This document shows, piece by piece, positions 30,900 through 40,047 of a DNA stretch of 64,000 bases. Numbering within the stretch: the first letter of the stretch is position 1; each line of letters begins with the position of its first letter. The notes under the pieces are model-generated. The model did no database searches and was not told the DNA's origin. It saw only the letters and a program-made list of their open reading frames with translations. The position numbers were made by a program, and so were the translations under genes. This stretch comes from CAZWTD01 sp964637345 (GTDB lineage Bacteria > Patescibacteriota > Patescibacteriia > HK-STAS-PATE-3): the NCBI GenBank assembly GCA_964637345.1, contig CAZWTD010000003.1, positions 1 to 64,000 of the forward strand, written 5' to 3'.

Positions 30900-32017
30900 A
30901 AACGCTCCTGATTACCGCATTCTTCCCACCCCAGCTTGGGGGACTTGAACACTATTGGGCCAGCGTTGCTGCCCGTTGGCCTGATCGGCAACTCATTGTC
31001 CTTACGCCCCCAGGTCCGCTTAAGGTTCAATCCGATGATCGCGGGGTTCGCGTATTCCGTCGGAATTTTTTTCCCTGGCCCTGGATCCGGCCGTCATGGC
31101 TGCCCTTACTGTGGACGATTCGGGCTATACTTAAGAAGGAAAACTGCACACGAATTCTTTTCGGACATTTTGCAACCTATACGATACTTGGTCCGATACT
31201 CAAACGTTTAACCGGTATTGAGTATGACCTTATGTCGCATGGAAACGACCTCGTAAACTACACGCGGGGAAATTTCGGACTATGGGTGCTTCGTCGCGTT
31301 CTCCGAGGAGCGCGCCGAGTGTATGCAAATAGCGAACAAACGCAGGCCCTTCTTCGTTCACACGGAGCTCATACCGTTCAGATTGCTCCGCCGGCAATTG
31401 CGTACTCCGCCTGGCCGGAACTTAGTCGAAGTGAGGCGCGCCGCCAGCTGAACATTCCCGACTCGTCATTCTTGATCCTTTTTCTTGGCCGGATTGAGCC
31501 GATAAAAGGGGTAGATACGCTGCTTCGGGCCTATCGGCTTCTCCCGGACCGGAGCAACGTTATCCTCGCGCTGCTGGGAGATGGATCTGAGCGGGTTCGT
31601 CTCCAGCGATACGCACGATTACTCGATTTTCCAGAAAATCTTGTCCGTTTCGTCGGGGCAATCCCGGACCGACCAGAGGCCAAGGCTCCATGGTTAGCAG
31701 CGGCGAATACGCTTGTCCTCCCGAGTCGGCAACTTGGGGCTCAACGAGAAAGCTTCGGGCTCGTCTGCCTTGAGGCCGCGCGATATCGCATTCCAGTCGT
31801 CGTAACATCGGTAAGCGGGGCAAAGGAGTTTGTTGTGCCTGGAGAAACTGGTTACGTTGTTCCTCCGGAAGATCCAAAAGAATTAGCCAAGGCGTTTGAA
31901 ACCCTGCAGAATCATGCGGAGCTAAGCTCCAGGATGGGAGAAAAGCTTTTCACAGAAATTCAATCTCGATACACTTGGGATCGCACCGTCTCACTCCTAG
32001 CGAATACCAATGATTAG
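30896..32017 (+). CDS. Glycosyltransferase family 4
   Basis: A 373-residue GT-B enzyme. The N-terminal part has TAFFPPQLGGLEHYW; the C-terminal nucleotide-sugar domain has LFLGRIEPIKGVDTLLRAY and the E-x7-E motif in RESFGLVCLEAARYRIPVV. It likely adds a sugar to a lipid-linked glycan at the cytoplasmic face. Overlaps the flippase by 4 nt and the next gene by 8 nt. Confidence 0.9.
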   Translation: MKTLLITAFFPPQLGGLEHYWASVAARWPDRQLIVLTPPGPLKVQSDDRGVRVFRRNFFPWPWIRPSWLPLLWTIRAILKKENCTRILFGHFATYTILGPILKRLTGIEYDLMSHGNDLVNYTRGNFGLWVLRRVLRGARRVYANSEQTQALLRSHGAHTVQIAPPAIAYSAWPELSRSEARRQLNIPDSSFLILFLGRIEPIKGVDTLLRAYRLLPDRSNVILALLGDGSERVRLQRYARLLDFPENLVRFVGAIPDRPEAKAPWLAAANTLVLPSRQLGAQRESFGLVCLEAARYRIPVVVTSVSGAKEFVVPGETGYVVPPEDPKELAKAFETLQNHAELSSRMGEKLFTEIQSRYTWDRTVSLLANTND

Positions 32018-32738
32018 CGTCATTATTCCGGCGTATCAGTCTTCACGGACAATTGTGGCGTGTCTTGAGAGCGTCCTAGGGCAACACCAGGTAGATCTTG
32101 AAATAATTGTCGTCGATGACGGATCAACAGACGACACCTTAGCGCTCCTGGCCGCGTATCACGATCGGATTACGTTGTTAACCCGCGAACATAGCGGGGC
32201 TGCAGCAGCCCGTAATGCTGGAGCAAAAATCGCAAAAGGGGAATATTTCTTTTTTTGCGACTCGGACGTTATTCTTGAACCTCGCGCACTCAATACACTC
32301 GAGCGCGCACTACAAAAGCATCGAGAGGTCTCGTACGCCTATTGCTCGTTTCGCTTTGACGCCCGCCTAATGCGTGGCGTTCCGTTTCACCCTCAATGGC
32401 TGCGACGGATGAATTACATTAGTACGATGTCGCTTATCCGCGCTGTGGATTTTCCAGGCTTTGATGAGTCGCTTGAGCGTTTTCAAGATTGGGATCTCTG
32501 GCTGACGCTGCTTGGGGCTGGAAAAATAGGCGTTCTCGTACCTGATGTGCTATTTCGGACAATTCCGCGAAAAGGGATCAGTAGCAAAGCTGACACCTTG
32601 CGGGTATCCGAACACGTTGTTCGAGCAAAGCATCAATTGCCTGAACCAACACGGCTTGAGCGATGGCGCTGGAAACTCGAGCTGGCGTACATTCGCTTTA
32701 CTTCATCGCGTCGAGATTCGCAAATTCCGAATGACTGA
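32010..32738 (+). CDS. Glycosyltransferase family 2
   Basis: A 242-residue GT-A enzyme: SVIIPAYQSSRTI start, VVDDGSTDDTLALL nucleotide-binding motif and FFFCDSDVILEP with the DxD metal site. The C-terminal part has FQDWDLWLTLLGAGKIG. No membrane segment. Overlaps both neighbours by 8 nt. Confidence 0.9.
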   Translation: MISVIIPAYQSSRTIVACLESVLGQHQVDLEIIVVDDGSTDDTLALLAAYHDRITLLTREHSGAAAARNAGAKIAKGEYFFFCDSDVILEPRALNTLERALQKHREVSYAYCSFRFDARLMRGVPFHPQWLRRMNYISTMSLIRAVDFPGFDESLERFQDWDLWLTLLGAGKIGVLVPDVLFRTIPRKGISSKADTLRVSEHVVRAKHQLPEPTRLERWRWKLELAYIRFTSSRRDSQIPND

Positions 32739-33615
32739 CACACAGCCACTATCGGTTATTATTGTAAGCTGGAGGGTTCGTCCTTTTCTTGAACGTTGCT
32801 TAGCGTCGCTTCGCAGTACTGCGCTTCCGCTTCGCATTATTGTTGTTGATAATAACTCGCGCGACGGGAGCGTTGAGCTTGTCCAGAAAACATTCCCCGA
32901 ATGTGAACTCATTGCGAATTCGACAAATAGGGGATTCGCAGCCGCCGTAAATCAAGGATTAGCGCTCGTGCATGACGGACATGCGCTCCTTCTCAACCCT
33001 GACTGTCGTGTTCTTCCCGGAAGCCTGGAAGCGGCCGTGGCGGCCCTCGAAAGCGAGCAGGACATTGGGGTTTTGGGCTGTCTATTGCGAAATGAGGATG
33101 GAAGTATTCAGCCCTCGATTCGGCGCTTTCCTTCTTTCCTGGACCAAGCGATGATCTTGCTGAAGCTCCATCGTCTTGTTCCAGCTGTTTCAGTTTTGAG
33201 ATCGTACTTTGCTTCAGATTTGGATTATACGAAAGACCAGGATGTTGACCAAGTCAAAGGAGCATTTTTTCTCATCTCCCGAAACGCGCTGCGCGTTGTT
33301 GGCCATCTTGATGAGGCCTTTTGGATTTGGTTTGAAGAAGTCGACTATTGCCGCAGAGTGAAGGACTCGGGCATGGTTGTCCGGTATCTCTCCAGCGCTG
33401 AAGTGGTTCACGCGGGGGGCGAAAGCTTTCGTTCAGTTTGGACCGTGTCGCGGCAAAAGGCGTTTTGCGCAAGCCTCCTGCGGTACTTTCGAAAACACCG
33501 TCCGCTATGGGAGTATTTTGGGCTGGCCGTCCTTGTTCCACTCAGCTATTTCCTAGCTCTTCTTTCTACTCCCGTAAGTCTGGTAAAAGCTAAAATTCCA
33601 ACGCCGCATGGGTAA
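32731..33615 (+). CDS. Glycosyltransferase family 2, rhamnosyltransferase-like
   Basis: A 294-residue GT-A enzyme with VIIVSWRVRPFLERCL, VVDNNSRDGSVEL, LLNPDCRVLPGSL, and WFEEVDYCRRVKDSG, a WbbL-type pattern. A hydrophobic segment close to the C-terminus may anchor it. ATG 32731 gives an 8 nt overlap with the previous gene, the spacing used repeatedly in this locus; the open frame upstream is the shadow of that gene. Confidence 0.9.
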   Translation: MTDTQPLSVIIVSWRVRPFLERCLASLRSTALPLRIIVVDNNSRDGSVELVQKTFPECELIANSTNRGFAAAVNQGLALVHDGHALLLNPDCRVLPGSLEAAVAALESEQDIGVLGCLLRNEDGSIQPSIRRFPSFLDQAMILLKLHRLVPAVSVLRSYFASDLDYTKDQDVDQVKGAFFLISRNALRVVGHLDEAFWIWFEEVDYCRRVKDSGMVVRYLSSAEVVHAGGESFRSVWTVSRQKAFCASLLRYFRKHRPLWEYFGLAVLVPLSYFLALLSTPVSLVKAKIPTPHG

Positions 33616-35170
33616 AACAGTGCTGAACATTTCCCTCTGGACCCTCCTTGGATTTTGTATTGTATTCTTGAGTTTTTTTGGTTATCTTTGGCCCTGGGTG
33701 AATCTGGTCATGTGCTTGGCGATTGTCAGTCTCGCACTTTTTTTTGCATTTCGCTCGCCTCCCGCGCTCCTCGGTCTTTTTTTCGCCGAGCTCATTCTCG
33801 GGGGAAAGGGATACCTATTCTCTCTATCGCTTGGCTCCTACCTTCTTTCCTTGCGTCAAGCGCTATTCGTCATTGTGATGATCGCATTTACTTGGAGCCT
33901 ATTACGCGAACGAAAGGTGCGCTTTTTTCAAACACCCTTTGCCTGGTCGAGCCTCCCATTTTTCCTCGCTGTTCTCTTTGGTGCTATCTTCGGTTGGTTT
34001 CGTCACCCGCACCTTGTTTGGTTTCATGACGTCAACGGTTACCTTGCGCTCGCGGTTTTATTTGCCCTAGCCCAGCTACTTCGATCATCCAGTTCGCTCA
34101 GAGTGCTTCGTCATTTTCTTATTCCCTCAGTTGCCGCGCTCGTCCTCTTTACGCTACTCCTCTCGGCAATATTTAGTACCGTGTATTACCGTCCAGGATT
34201 TGTAAAGGCTACCTCGGTAAGCGAAGATCAGCTTGCGAAGCTCGGCCAAGGAGATCGGGATCAAGCTCGCCTTGGTCAATCAGTTGGAATGACGCCGGAT
34301 GTTGTGCGCGTTGATTGGTCCGATGTGTCTGATGAGCGTCCGCTGCTCTATCGTTGGGTTCGGGACACAGGAACGGCGGAGGTGGCGTATCTAGGACAGA
34401 GAATGTTTCGAGTTTTTACCGCGAGCCATCTTTTCCTCGCTGCGGCCTTTGTGTTTATGTTCGCGCTACTGACCGGACGTCCCCTCCGCTTTTCATCTTC
34501 CCACGTTTTCCTCTGGGCTCTTCTCTTTGCTCTCGGATTGGCGCTACTGGTAAGTTTTTCGCGAAGCCTTTGGTTTGGAACGGCAATCGGTTCATTGGCA
34601 GTCCTCCTGGCGTCGGGGTGGAGATCGTTTCTTCGAGTTTCGTCAACCTTTCTTATACTCGTTATTATCATCGGTGGACTTCTTTCCCTTGTCTATCCTG
34701 GAGGGATTCAAGTTCTTCAGGAGCGTTTTCAGAGTTCCACAACAAGCTCCGGAGAATTAGCCGCAACAAACCGCCTTCAGCTCCTCCCGGAAGTGATGAG
34801 AAGTATTACTGCGCACCCTTGGATCGGAAACGGTTTCGGAACCAGCGTAACGTTTCAGTCCCTTGTGGCCGGAACCGACGAGGTTGAATACATCCGGGTG
34901 TATTTATTCGAGTGGGCCTATCTTGACCTTATCGCAAAAATCGGGTGTATTGGGTTTGCGGCAATGCTTATTTGGCTCACCCGAGGACTCAGTGTCCTAT
35001 GGCAGTTCTTCCGCCGGAGCACCGGCGATTATCGACTTCTAGGAATCGGTGCATTTGGCGCTGTTCTCGTCCTGATTGCAGCTAACGTCTTTACTCCCTA
35101 TCTTAATCATCCACTAGGGCTTAGTCTCCTCGCTCTTGCCTGGATGAGCATCCTCCCGTTACGACAATGA
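33608..35170 (+). CDS. Wzy-like O-antigen polymerase/ligase
   Basis: A 520-residue membrane protein with about 11-12 helices and one long external loop (about residues 190-260), the layout of Wzy/WaaL. The motif ITAHPWIGNGFGTS matches the HPxxGxGxG signature of this family. It would join glycan units on the outer face of the membrane. Overlaps neighbours by 8 and 4 nt. Confidence 0.82.
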   Translation: MGKTVLNISLWTLLGFCIVFLSFFGYLWPWVNLVMCLAIVSLALFFAFRSPPALLGLFFAELILGGKGYLFSLSLGSYLLSLRQALFVIVMIAFTWSLLRERKVRFFQTPFAWSSLPFFLAVLFGAIFGWFRHPHLVWFHDVNGYLALAVLFALAQLLRSSSSLRVLRHFLIPSVAALVLFTLLLSAIFSTVYYRPGFVKATSVSEDQLAKLGQGDRDQARLGQSVGMTPDVVRVDWSDVSDERPLLYRWVRDTGTAEVAYLGQRMFRVFTASHLFLAAAFVFMFALLTGRPLRFSSSHVFLWALLFALGLALLVSFSRSLWFGTAIGSLAVLLASGWRSFLRVSSTFLILVIIIGGLLSLVYPGGIQVLQERFQSSTTSSGELAATNRLQLLPEVMRSITAHPWIGNGFGTSVTFQSLVAGTDEVEYIRVYLFEWAYLDLIAKIGCIGFAAMLIWLTRGLSVLWQFFRRSTGDYRLLGIGAFGAVLVLIAANVFTPYLNHPLGLSLLALAWMSILPLRQ

Positions 35171-36192
35171 ACTCCCCGCGGATTAGTATTCACATCGTCA
35201 CCTGGAACAGTCTCACCTATCTTCCGGCCTGCATCCGTTCGCTGCGTGAGCAGAGCTTTCGAGATTGGACCTGCCTGGTCGTTGACAACGCTTCTACGGA
35301 CGGCTCTGTAGCTTGGCTTCGAACGAATGCCCCCGAATTCAACATTCTCCAAAATCGACAAAATATGGGGTTTGCTCGGGCGCATAATCAAGCAATTCAT
35401 ATCAGCCGGAGCCCGTACGTCTTAACGCTCAACCCTGACGTTATTCTTACTCCAAATTTTCTTGAAAAACTGTATGCTGCTGTTTATTATGACCCTCGGA
35501 TTGGCAGCGCGAGCGGGAAGCTTCTGAAGTTTTCCTTCGTACCTGGCGAGTTGACGGATCCCAAGTTGTCAGACCGAATTGATGCGACTGGCTTAGTTAT
35601 TCAGCGAAGCCGGAGGACGCGGAATCGCGGGGAGGGGGAGCGTGATCAGGGTCAATACGACGACCGTACTGATGTTTTTGGGGTAAGCGCGGCCGTGGGA
35701 TTGTACAACCGGGAAGCCCTGGAAGATGTTCGTATTGGTCAGGAATATTTCGATGATGACTTTTTTGCCTACAAAGAGGACGTCGATCTTGCGTGGAGAC
35801 TTAAACGGCGGGGCTGGTTGTCGCGATATATTCCTTCAGCCCTGGCGTATCACCATCGAGGAGTCCAGGGTGATGTGCGAAGCGACGCCGCGACGGCATT
35901 TCAAAGACGGCACCATTCGCGCTTCGTTAATGGTTTCTCCTACAGCAACCATCTCGCAATGCTGGTGAAGAATGAGTCCTGGGCGACCTTTGTGAAAGAT
36001 GCGCCTTGGATATTCTGGTACGAGTTGAAAAAAATTCTTTTCATCCTCTTTTTCGAATTTTCAACACTACGAGCTCTAGGGCGTTTCTTTCGTATGTTGC
36101 CAACAATGCTCCGAAAACGCAAAATGATCCAACGCCAAGGCAAAACGAGTCCAGGGAAGCTCCGTTCGTGGTTTCTTGCCGACCATGCTTGA
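35167..36192 (+). CDS. Glycosyltransferase family 2, rhamnosyltransferase-like
   Basis: A 341-residue GT-A enzyme with SIHIVTWNSLTYLPACI, VVDNASTDGSVAWL, LTLNPDVILTPNFL, and YKEDVDLAWRLKRRGW. The C-terminal third is basic and amphipathic and may lie on the membrane. Overlaps the polymerase by 4 nt and the next transferase by 8 nt. Confidence 0.9.
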   Translation: MNSPRISIHIVTWNSLTYLPACIRSLREQSFRDWTCLVVDNASTDGSVAWLRTNAPEFNILQNRQNMGFARAHNQAIHISRSPYVLTLNPDVILTPNFLEKLYAAVYYDPRIGSASGKLLKFSFVPGELTDPKLSDRIDATGLVIQRSRRTRNRGEGERDQGQYDDRTDVFGVSAAVGLYNREALEDVRIGQEYFDDDFFAYKEDVDLAWRLKRRGWLSRYIPSALAYHHRGVQGDVRSDAATAFQRRHHSRFVNGFSYSNHLAMLVKNESWATFVKDAPWIFWYELKKILFILFFEFSTLRALGRFFRMLPTMLRKRKMIQRQGKTSPGKLRSWFLADHA

Positions 36193-37000
36193 CCTCTCAA
36201 TTATCATCGTCAATTATCGTTCGCGGGGATTAGTTCGAACGTGTCTTCGCGGGATTGCGCGCTCAAATATTTCCCGACCATACGAGGTTATTGTTGTTGA
36301 TAATGCCTCAAACGATGGTTGTGTTGATATGGTCTGGGAAGAATTCCCGGAAGTCCGGGTTATCGCCTCAGAGGCAAACCGAGGCTTGGCATCGGGAAAT
36401 AATCTTGGTATTCGTGCTGCCCGTGGAAAATACTACCTTATTATCAATCCAGATATTGCTCTTTTTCCAGGGATGGTCGAGCGACTTATTGAGTATCTTG
36501 AGGCGAATCCGAGCGTAGCTCTCGCCGGGCCCAAGCTCATCAATCCAGATAATACAATTCAGCACTCAATTTACCGTTTTCCAACGCTTCTCGTACCACT
36601 ATACCGACGTACCCCCCTGGCGCACCTGCCGTCAGCGCGAAACGCGTTGCAGTCGTATCTCATGTTTGATCACGATCGTAATGTGAGCGGGCCCGTTGAT
36701 TGGGTTTTAGGTGCGTGTATGCTAGTCCGACGAGAGGCTTGCGAAAAAATCGGTGAAATGGATGAACGCTATTTTCTGTACTTTGAAGACGTCGACTGGT
36801 GCCGGCGATTCTGGGCTGCCGGATACGAAGTTCATTATGTGAGCGATGCCCAGCTTGTCCATTATCATCGGCGCTTATCAGCAGAAAGTCCCGGCCTCAG
36901 CGGCGTTTTTACGAAAGCAACTCGAATTCACATTACCTCCGGGATTCGCTACTTCCTCAAGTACCTTCGGGCACCGCACCCGCGACGTTTTTCAGCTTGA
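36185..37000 (+). CDS. Glycosyltransferase family 2, rhamnosyltransferase-like
   Basis: A 271-residue enzyme of the same WbbL-type group: LSIIIVNYRSRGLVRTCL, VVDNASNDGCVDM, LIINPDIALFPGM, and YFEDVDWCRRFWAAGY. ATG 36185 is preferred over an in-frame TTG at 36176. It is a sequence relative of the transferase at 32731, suggesting duplication. Its TGA stop lies inside the -35 box of the next promoter. Confidence 0.9.
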   Translation: MLDLSIIIVNYRSRGLVRTCLRGIARSNISRPYEVIVVDNASNDGCVDMVWEEFPEVRVIASEANRGLASGNNLGIRAARGKYYLIINPDIALFPGMVERLIEYLEANPSVALAGPKLINPDNTIQHSIYRFPTLLVPLYRRTPLAHLPSARNALQSYLMFDHDRNVSGPVDWVLGACMLVRREACEKIGEMDERYFLYFEDVDWCRRFWAAGYEVHYVSDAQLVHYHRRLSAESPGLSGVFTKATRIHITSGIRYFLKYLRAPHPRRFSA

Positions 37001-37025
37001 CGTGAAGCGCTCGTCATGGTATTTT
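36997..37025 (+). promoter_or_regulatory. Promoter of the DUF4012 gene, -35 overlaps stop codon
   Basis: TTGACG (36997-37002), 17 nt, TATTTT (37020-37025). The TGA at 36998-37000 is the stop of the preceding glycosyltransferase. Start near 37032 would fall after ATG 37016 and before ATG 37046, supporting the latter as the start codon. Confidence 0.55.
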
Positions 37026-37045
37026 CGAGCCCCAAGGGGATTCGC

Positions 37046-39028
37046 ATGAGCACACAATCTATGAATAAACAAAAGCGTCAAGCTCAAGCAGCCACGACTG
37101 TCAATTTCGCTGGTCATGTTCGGCGTTCGCCAAAAAAGAAGCGCTGGTGGAAGGTGCTTCTTCTTGTTGCGTGCGGGCTTCTTGTTGTTGTGAGCGCCCT
37201 TGGCGCTCTATCATATCGGCCAGCCCAAAAGGCGCTAGCAGCGGCTAAGCGAGGGCAAGATGCGTTTCTTGCTGCGCAGTCGAGTCTTGAAGACCAAAAC
37301 TTTTCTCTTGTTCATAGCCAGCTCGAAACCGCTTTGGCTGAATTTTCGACCGCTCGTACTGAGCTTGAGAAACTCTCTTGGCTTCGCGTTGTTCCTTTTG
37401 CCGAGCGACAGTATCGAGCCGCGTACCACCTTCTTCTCGCAGGAGTTCGGACCGGAGACTCAATTTCGCAGGTGGCCGACTTCGGCCGATCTACCATTGA
37501 GCCCTTTACTGCGGGCGGATCCTTAAGTCTCGATTCGCTTTCCCCGTCAGACAAGCGGCAAATTCTTAAAAACTTTACCGAGTCTCAGACAGTATTAGCT
37601 CAAGCGAATGAAGACATCGACGCCGCCCTTGAAGAACTTAATCGCATTCCAGAAACGGGACTCCTTCGCCAGCTGCAAAATGCTGTTGACCCGGTTCGCG
37701 AAAAGCTTCCTCTCGTAAAAAAGGTTGTTGATGAAGTCGCGACTTTTTCGCGAACGATACCCCTGCTCGCTGGGTACCCAGAAGAGCGAACCTACCTCTT
37801 CTTGCTCGAAAACAATACAGAGCTGCGTCCTGCTGGAGGTTTTATTGGAACCTATGGAGTTCTTCGGGTACAAGACGGCGAAATTGAGGAATTTACCACA
37901 GATAATATTTATAATATCGACATTCCGGCCGAGGAGTTCTTAACGATTGAGCCGCCGGCTCCACTAAAAACGTATCTCAAGTCAACAGCGTGGTTCCTGC
38001 GCGACTCAAACTGGTCGCCTGATTTCCCCACCTCAGCGGAAGAGGCGCTGCGGTTTTATCAACTTGAGCGCGGACCGGTTCAGCATTTTGACGGTGTCAT
38101 TGCGGTAACCCCAACCTTCATCGAGTCGCTTATCGGCCTAACCGGATCGCTTCAGGTCGAGAACGTTACATTTACTAAGGAGAACTTTATCGACACGCTC
38201 CAGTATCAAGTCGAACAAGGATATTACCGTCAAGGTATTAGCGAAAGTGAACGAAAAGAGATTATCGGCGAACTAGCTGATATGCTCCTTGACCGTCTCC
38301 TCGCCCTCCCGCAGTCACAGTGGGATGAGTTGTGGTCCACCTTTACCGAAGACGTTGCGAAGAAGCAAATTATGATCTATTTGCGCGATCCTTCGCTCCA
38401 AAGCATTATTGAAGAAGAGAACTGGGGCGGCGCCACAACGGAAACCGTTGGCGACTACCTCGCTGTCGTTGATGCCAACATGGCTTCGTTGAAAAGCGAT
38501 CCGGGCGTCAAGCGCACAATTGACTACTCCGTGACACTCGAAGGCGGCAAGGCCTTCGGTGACCTCACCGTAACGTACCGAAACGAAGGAACGATTACGT
38601 GGAAATCAACACGCTACCGCACTTTTGTTCGCGTCTACACCCCTGAGGGAAGCACCTTACTCTTGGCTGAAGGATACCTTACCAACGACAAAATCCAAAA
38701 CGGAAAGCCCACGCAGCCAACAACGGAAAGCGAGCTCGGAAAAACGGTATTTGCTGGATTCACTTCAATTGAACCACAGGAAACAGGGACAATTCACCTA
38801 CGGTACGAGCTTCCTGAGAGTGTTGCAAAGCTTCTCCGTGAGAAGCAGTATCTCCTCGATGTCCAAAAGCAAGCCGGAGCCGGGGATCACGTTCTCAATC
38901 TACGCGTCAACGGCGGATACCGCGTGAAATCAGCGCTTCCGTTTGAATTGAATCCATCAACGTCAGGATCGGAAGCCAACTTCTCCGGATTCTTGAACCA
39001 GGATTATCGAATCAGTGTTACTGATTAG
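37046..39028 (+). CDS. DUF4012 membrane-anchored protein
   Basis: A 660-residue protein with a basic cytoplasmic N-terminus, one membrane helix at about 36-56, an alpha-helical region (about 60-235) and a large external domain. The DUF4012 signature is at about 255-270 (LENNTELRPAGGFIGTYG). The C-terminal ~150 residues look like an all-beta domain. DUF4012 proteins are frequent in Patescibacteria and Actinobacteria beside polysaccharide genes, but have no established activity that I know of. AAGGGGA lies five bases before ATG 37046. An MreB paralogue follows 3 nt after the stop, so the two are likely co-expressed. Confidence 0.8.
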   Translation: MSTQSMNKQKRQAQAATTVNFAGHVRRSPKKKRWWKVLLLVACGLLVVVSALGALSYRPAQKALAAAKRGQDAFLAAQSSLEDQNFSLVHSQLETALAEFSTARTELEKLSWLRVVPFAERQYRAAYHLLLAGVRTGDSISQVADFGRSTIEPFTAGGSLSLDSLSPSDKRQILKNFTESQTVLAQANEDIDAALEELNRIPETGLLRQLQNAVDPVREKLPLVKKVVDEVATFSRTIPLLAGYPEERTYLFLLENNTELRPAGGFIGTYGVLRVQDGEIEEFTTDNIYNIDIPAEEFLTIEPPAPLKTYLKSTAWFLRDSNWSPDFPTSAEEALRFYQLERGPVQHFDGVIAVTPTFIESLIGLTGSLQVENVTFTKENFIDTLQYQVEQGYYRQGISESERKEIIGELADMLLDRLLALPQSQWDELWSTFTEDVAKKQIMIYLRDPSLQSIIEEENWGGATTETVGDYLAVVDANMASLKSDPGVKRTIDYSVTLEGGKAFGDLTVTYRNEGTITWKSTRYRTFVRVYTPEGSTLLLAEGYLTNDKIQNGKPTQPTTESELGKTVFAGFTSIEPQETGTIHLRYELPESVAKLLREKQYLLDVQKQAGAGDHVLNLRVNGGYRVKSALPFELNPSTSGSEANFSGFLNQDYRISVTD

Positions 39029-39031
39029 CAT

Positions 39032-40045
39032 ATGAGCCTTTTTATCAAACGTCTCGGTATCGACCTGGGGACTACTTCGACGTTGGTTCATATCCCAAAG
39101 CGAGGCATTGTCATTAACGAACCTTCGGTTGTTGCGATTTCTGTTCTTGATAAAAAAGTGCTCGCTGTAGGCGACGAGGCTAAAGAAATGCTTGGTCGGA
39201 CACCTGATACGATCGTTGCTTACCGACCGCTCCGTGACGGCGTTATCGCCGATTATCGAACGACAGAGGCGATGCTCCGCTATTTTATTAATAAGGCTCT
39301 CGGGGGAGTACGTTTTTTTCGCCCCGAAGTTATGATTGCTGTCCCTGCAGGTATTACCTCAACGGAACGACGCGCTGTTGTTGACGCAACACTAGCGGCG
39401 GGCGCCAAAGCCGCATATATCATTAAAGAGCCGATTGCAGCAGCTATTGGCGCCAATATCCCAATTGGCTCAGCCTCTGGCCATATGATTATCGATATCG
39501 GCGGAGGAACCTCTGAAATCGCTGTTATTTCGCTTGGTGGCATTGTAGCCAATACTTCTGTTCGCATCGGCGGAAACAAGCTCGACTCGGCAATACAGGA
39601 GTATATTCGAAAGAAGTACGGCTTAGCAATCGGAGAGCAAACCGCCGAGCAGGTGAAAATTACGATTGGGTCCGCGCTCCCACTTGAAGAGAAGCTTGCC
39701 CTTGAGGTTCGCGGGCGCGATGTGGTCACGGGCTTACCGAAAACCATTACTGTTTTTTCGGACGACGTTACCGAGGCGATTCAGGATGAGCTGGCGGGAA
39801 TTATTCAAGCCGTAAAATCGGTCCTTCAAGAAACCCCGCCTGAGCTTTCGGCGGATGTTATTGATAAAGGAATGGTCCTGAGCGGCGGGTCATCACAGCT
39901 ACGAAATATCGACCGCCTTATGTCTCAGGCAACGGGGGTTCCGGCCTATATCGCTGATGACAGTCGACTTTGCGTCGCTCGGGGGACTGGCGTCGCCCTC
40001 GAAAACCTCGAATCATACAAGCGGAGTATTTTGATGACAAAGTAA
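39032..40045 (+). CDS. Second MreB-like actin homologue
   Basis: A 337-residue MreB-family ATPase. Phosphate-1 GIDLGTTSTLVHI, connect-1 with EPIAAAIGA, phosphate-2 IIDIGGGTSEIAVI and adenosine motif GMVLSGGSSQLRNI are all present. The N-terminus MSLFIKRLG is short and amphipathic, as in membrane-binding MreB. It differs from the mreB of the mreBCD operon at 46 kb throughout, so this is a separate paralogue. Its place between a DUF4012 protein and a glycosyltransferase suggests that it organises surface glycan assembly and not the Rod complex; that is inference. Confidence 0.88.
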   Translation: MSLFIKRLGIDLGTTSTLVHIPKRGIVINEPSVVAISVLDKKVLAVGDEAKEMLGRTPDTIVAYRPLRDGVIADYRTTEAMLRYFINKALGGVRFFRPEVMIAVPAGITSTERRAVVDATLAAGAKAAYIIKEPIAAAIGANIPIGSASGHMIIDIGGGTSEIAVISLGGIVANTSVRIGGNKLDSAIQEYIRKKYGLAIGEQTAEQVKITIGSALPLEEKLALEVRGRDVVTGLPKTITVFSDDVTEAIQDELAGIIQAVKSVLQETPPELSADVIDKGMVLSGGSSQLRNIDRLMSQATGVPAYIADDSRLCVARGTGVALENLESYKRSILMTK

Positions 40046-40047
40046 GC

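Noticed and set aside
37016..37045. Earlier ATG for the DUF4012 protein
   Set aside because: It lies upstream of the predicted transcription start and inside the promoter spacer; ATG 37046 has a ribosome-site-like AAGGGGA.
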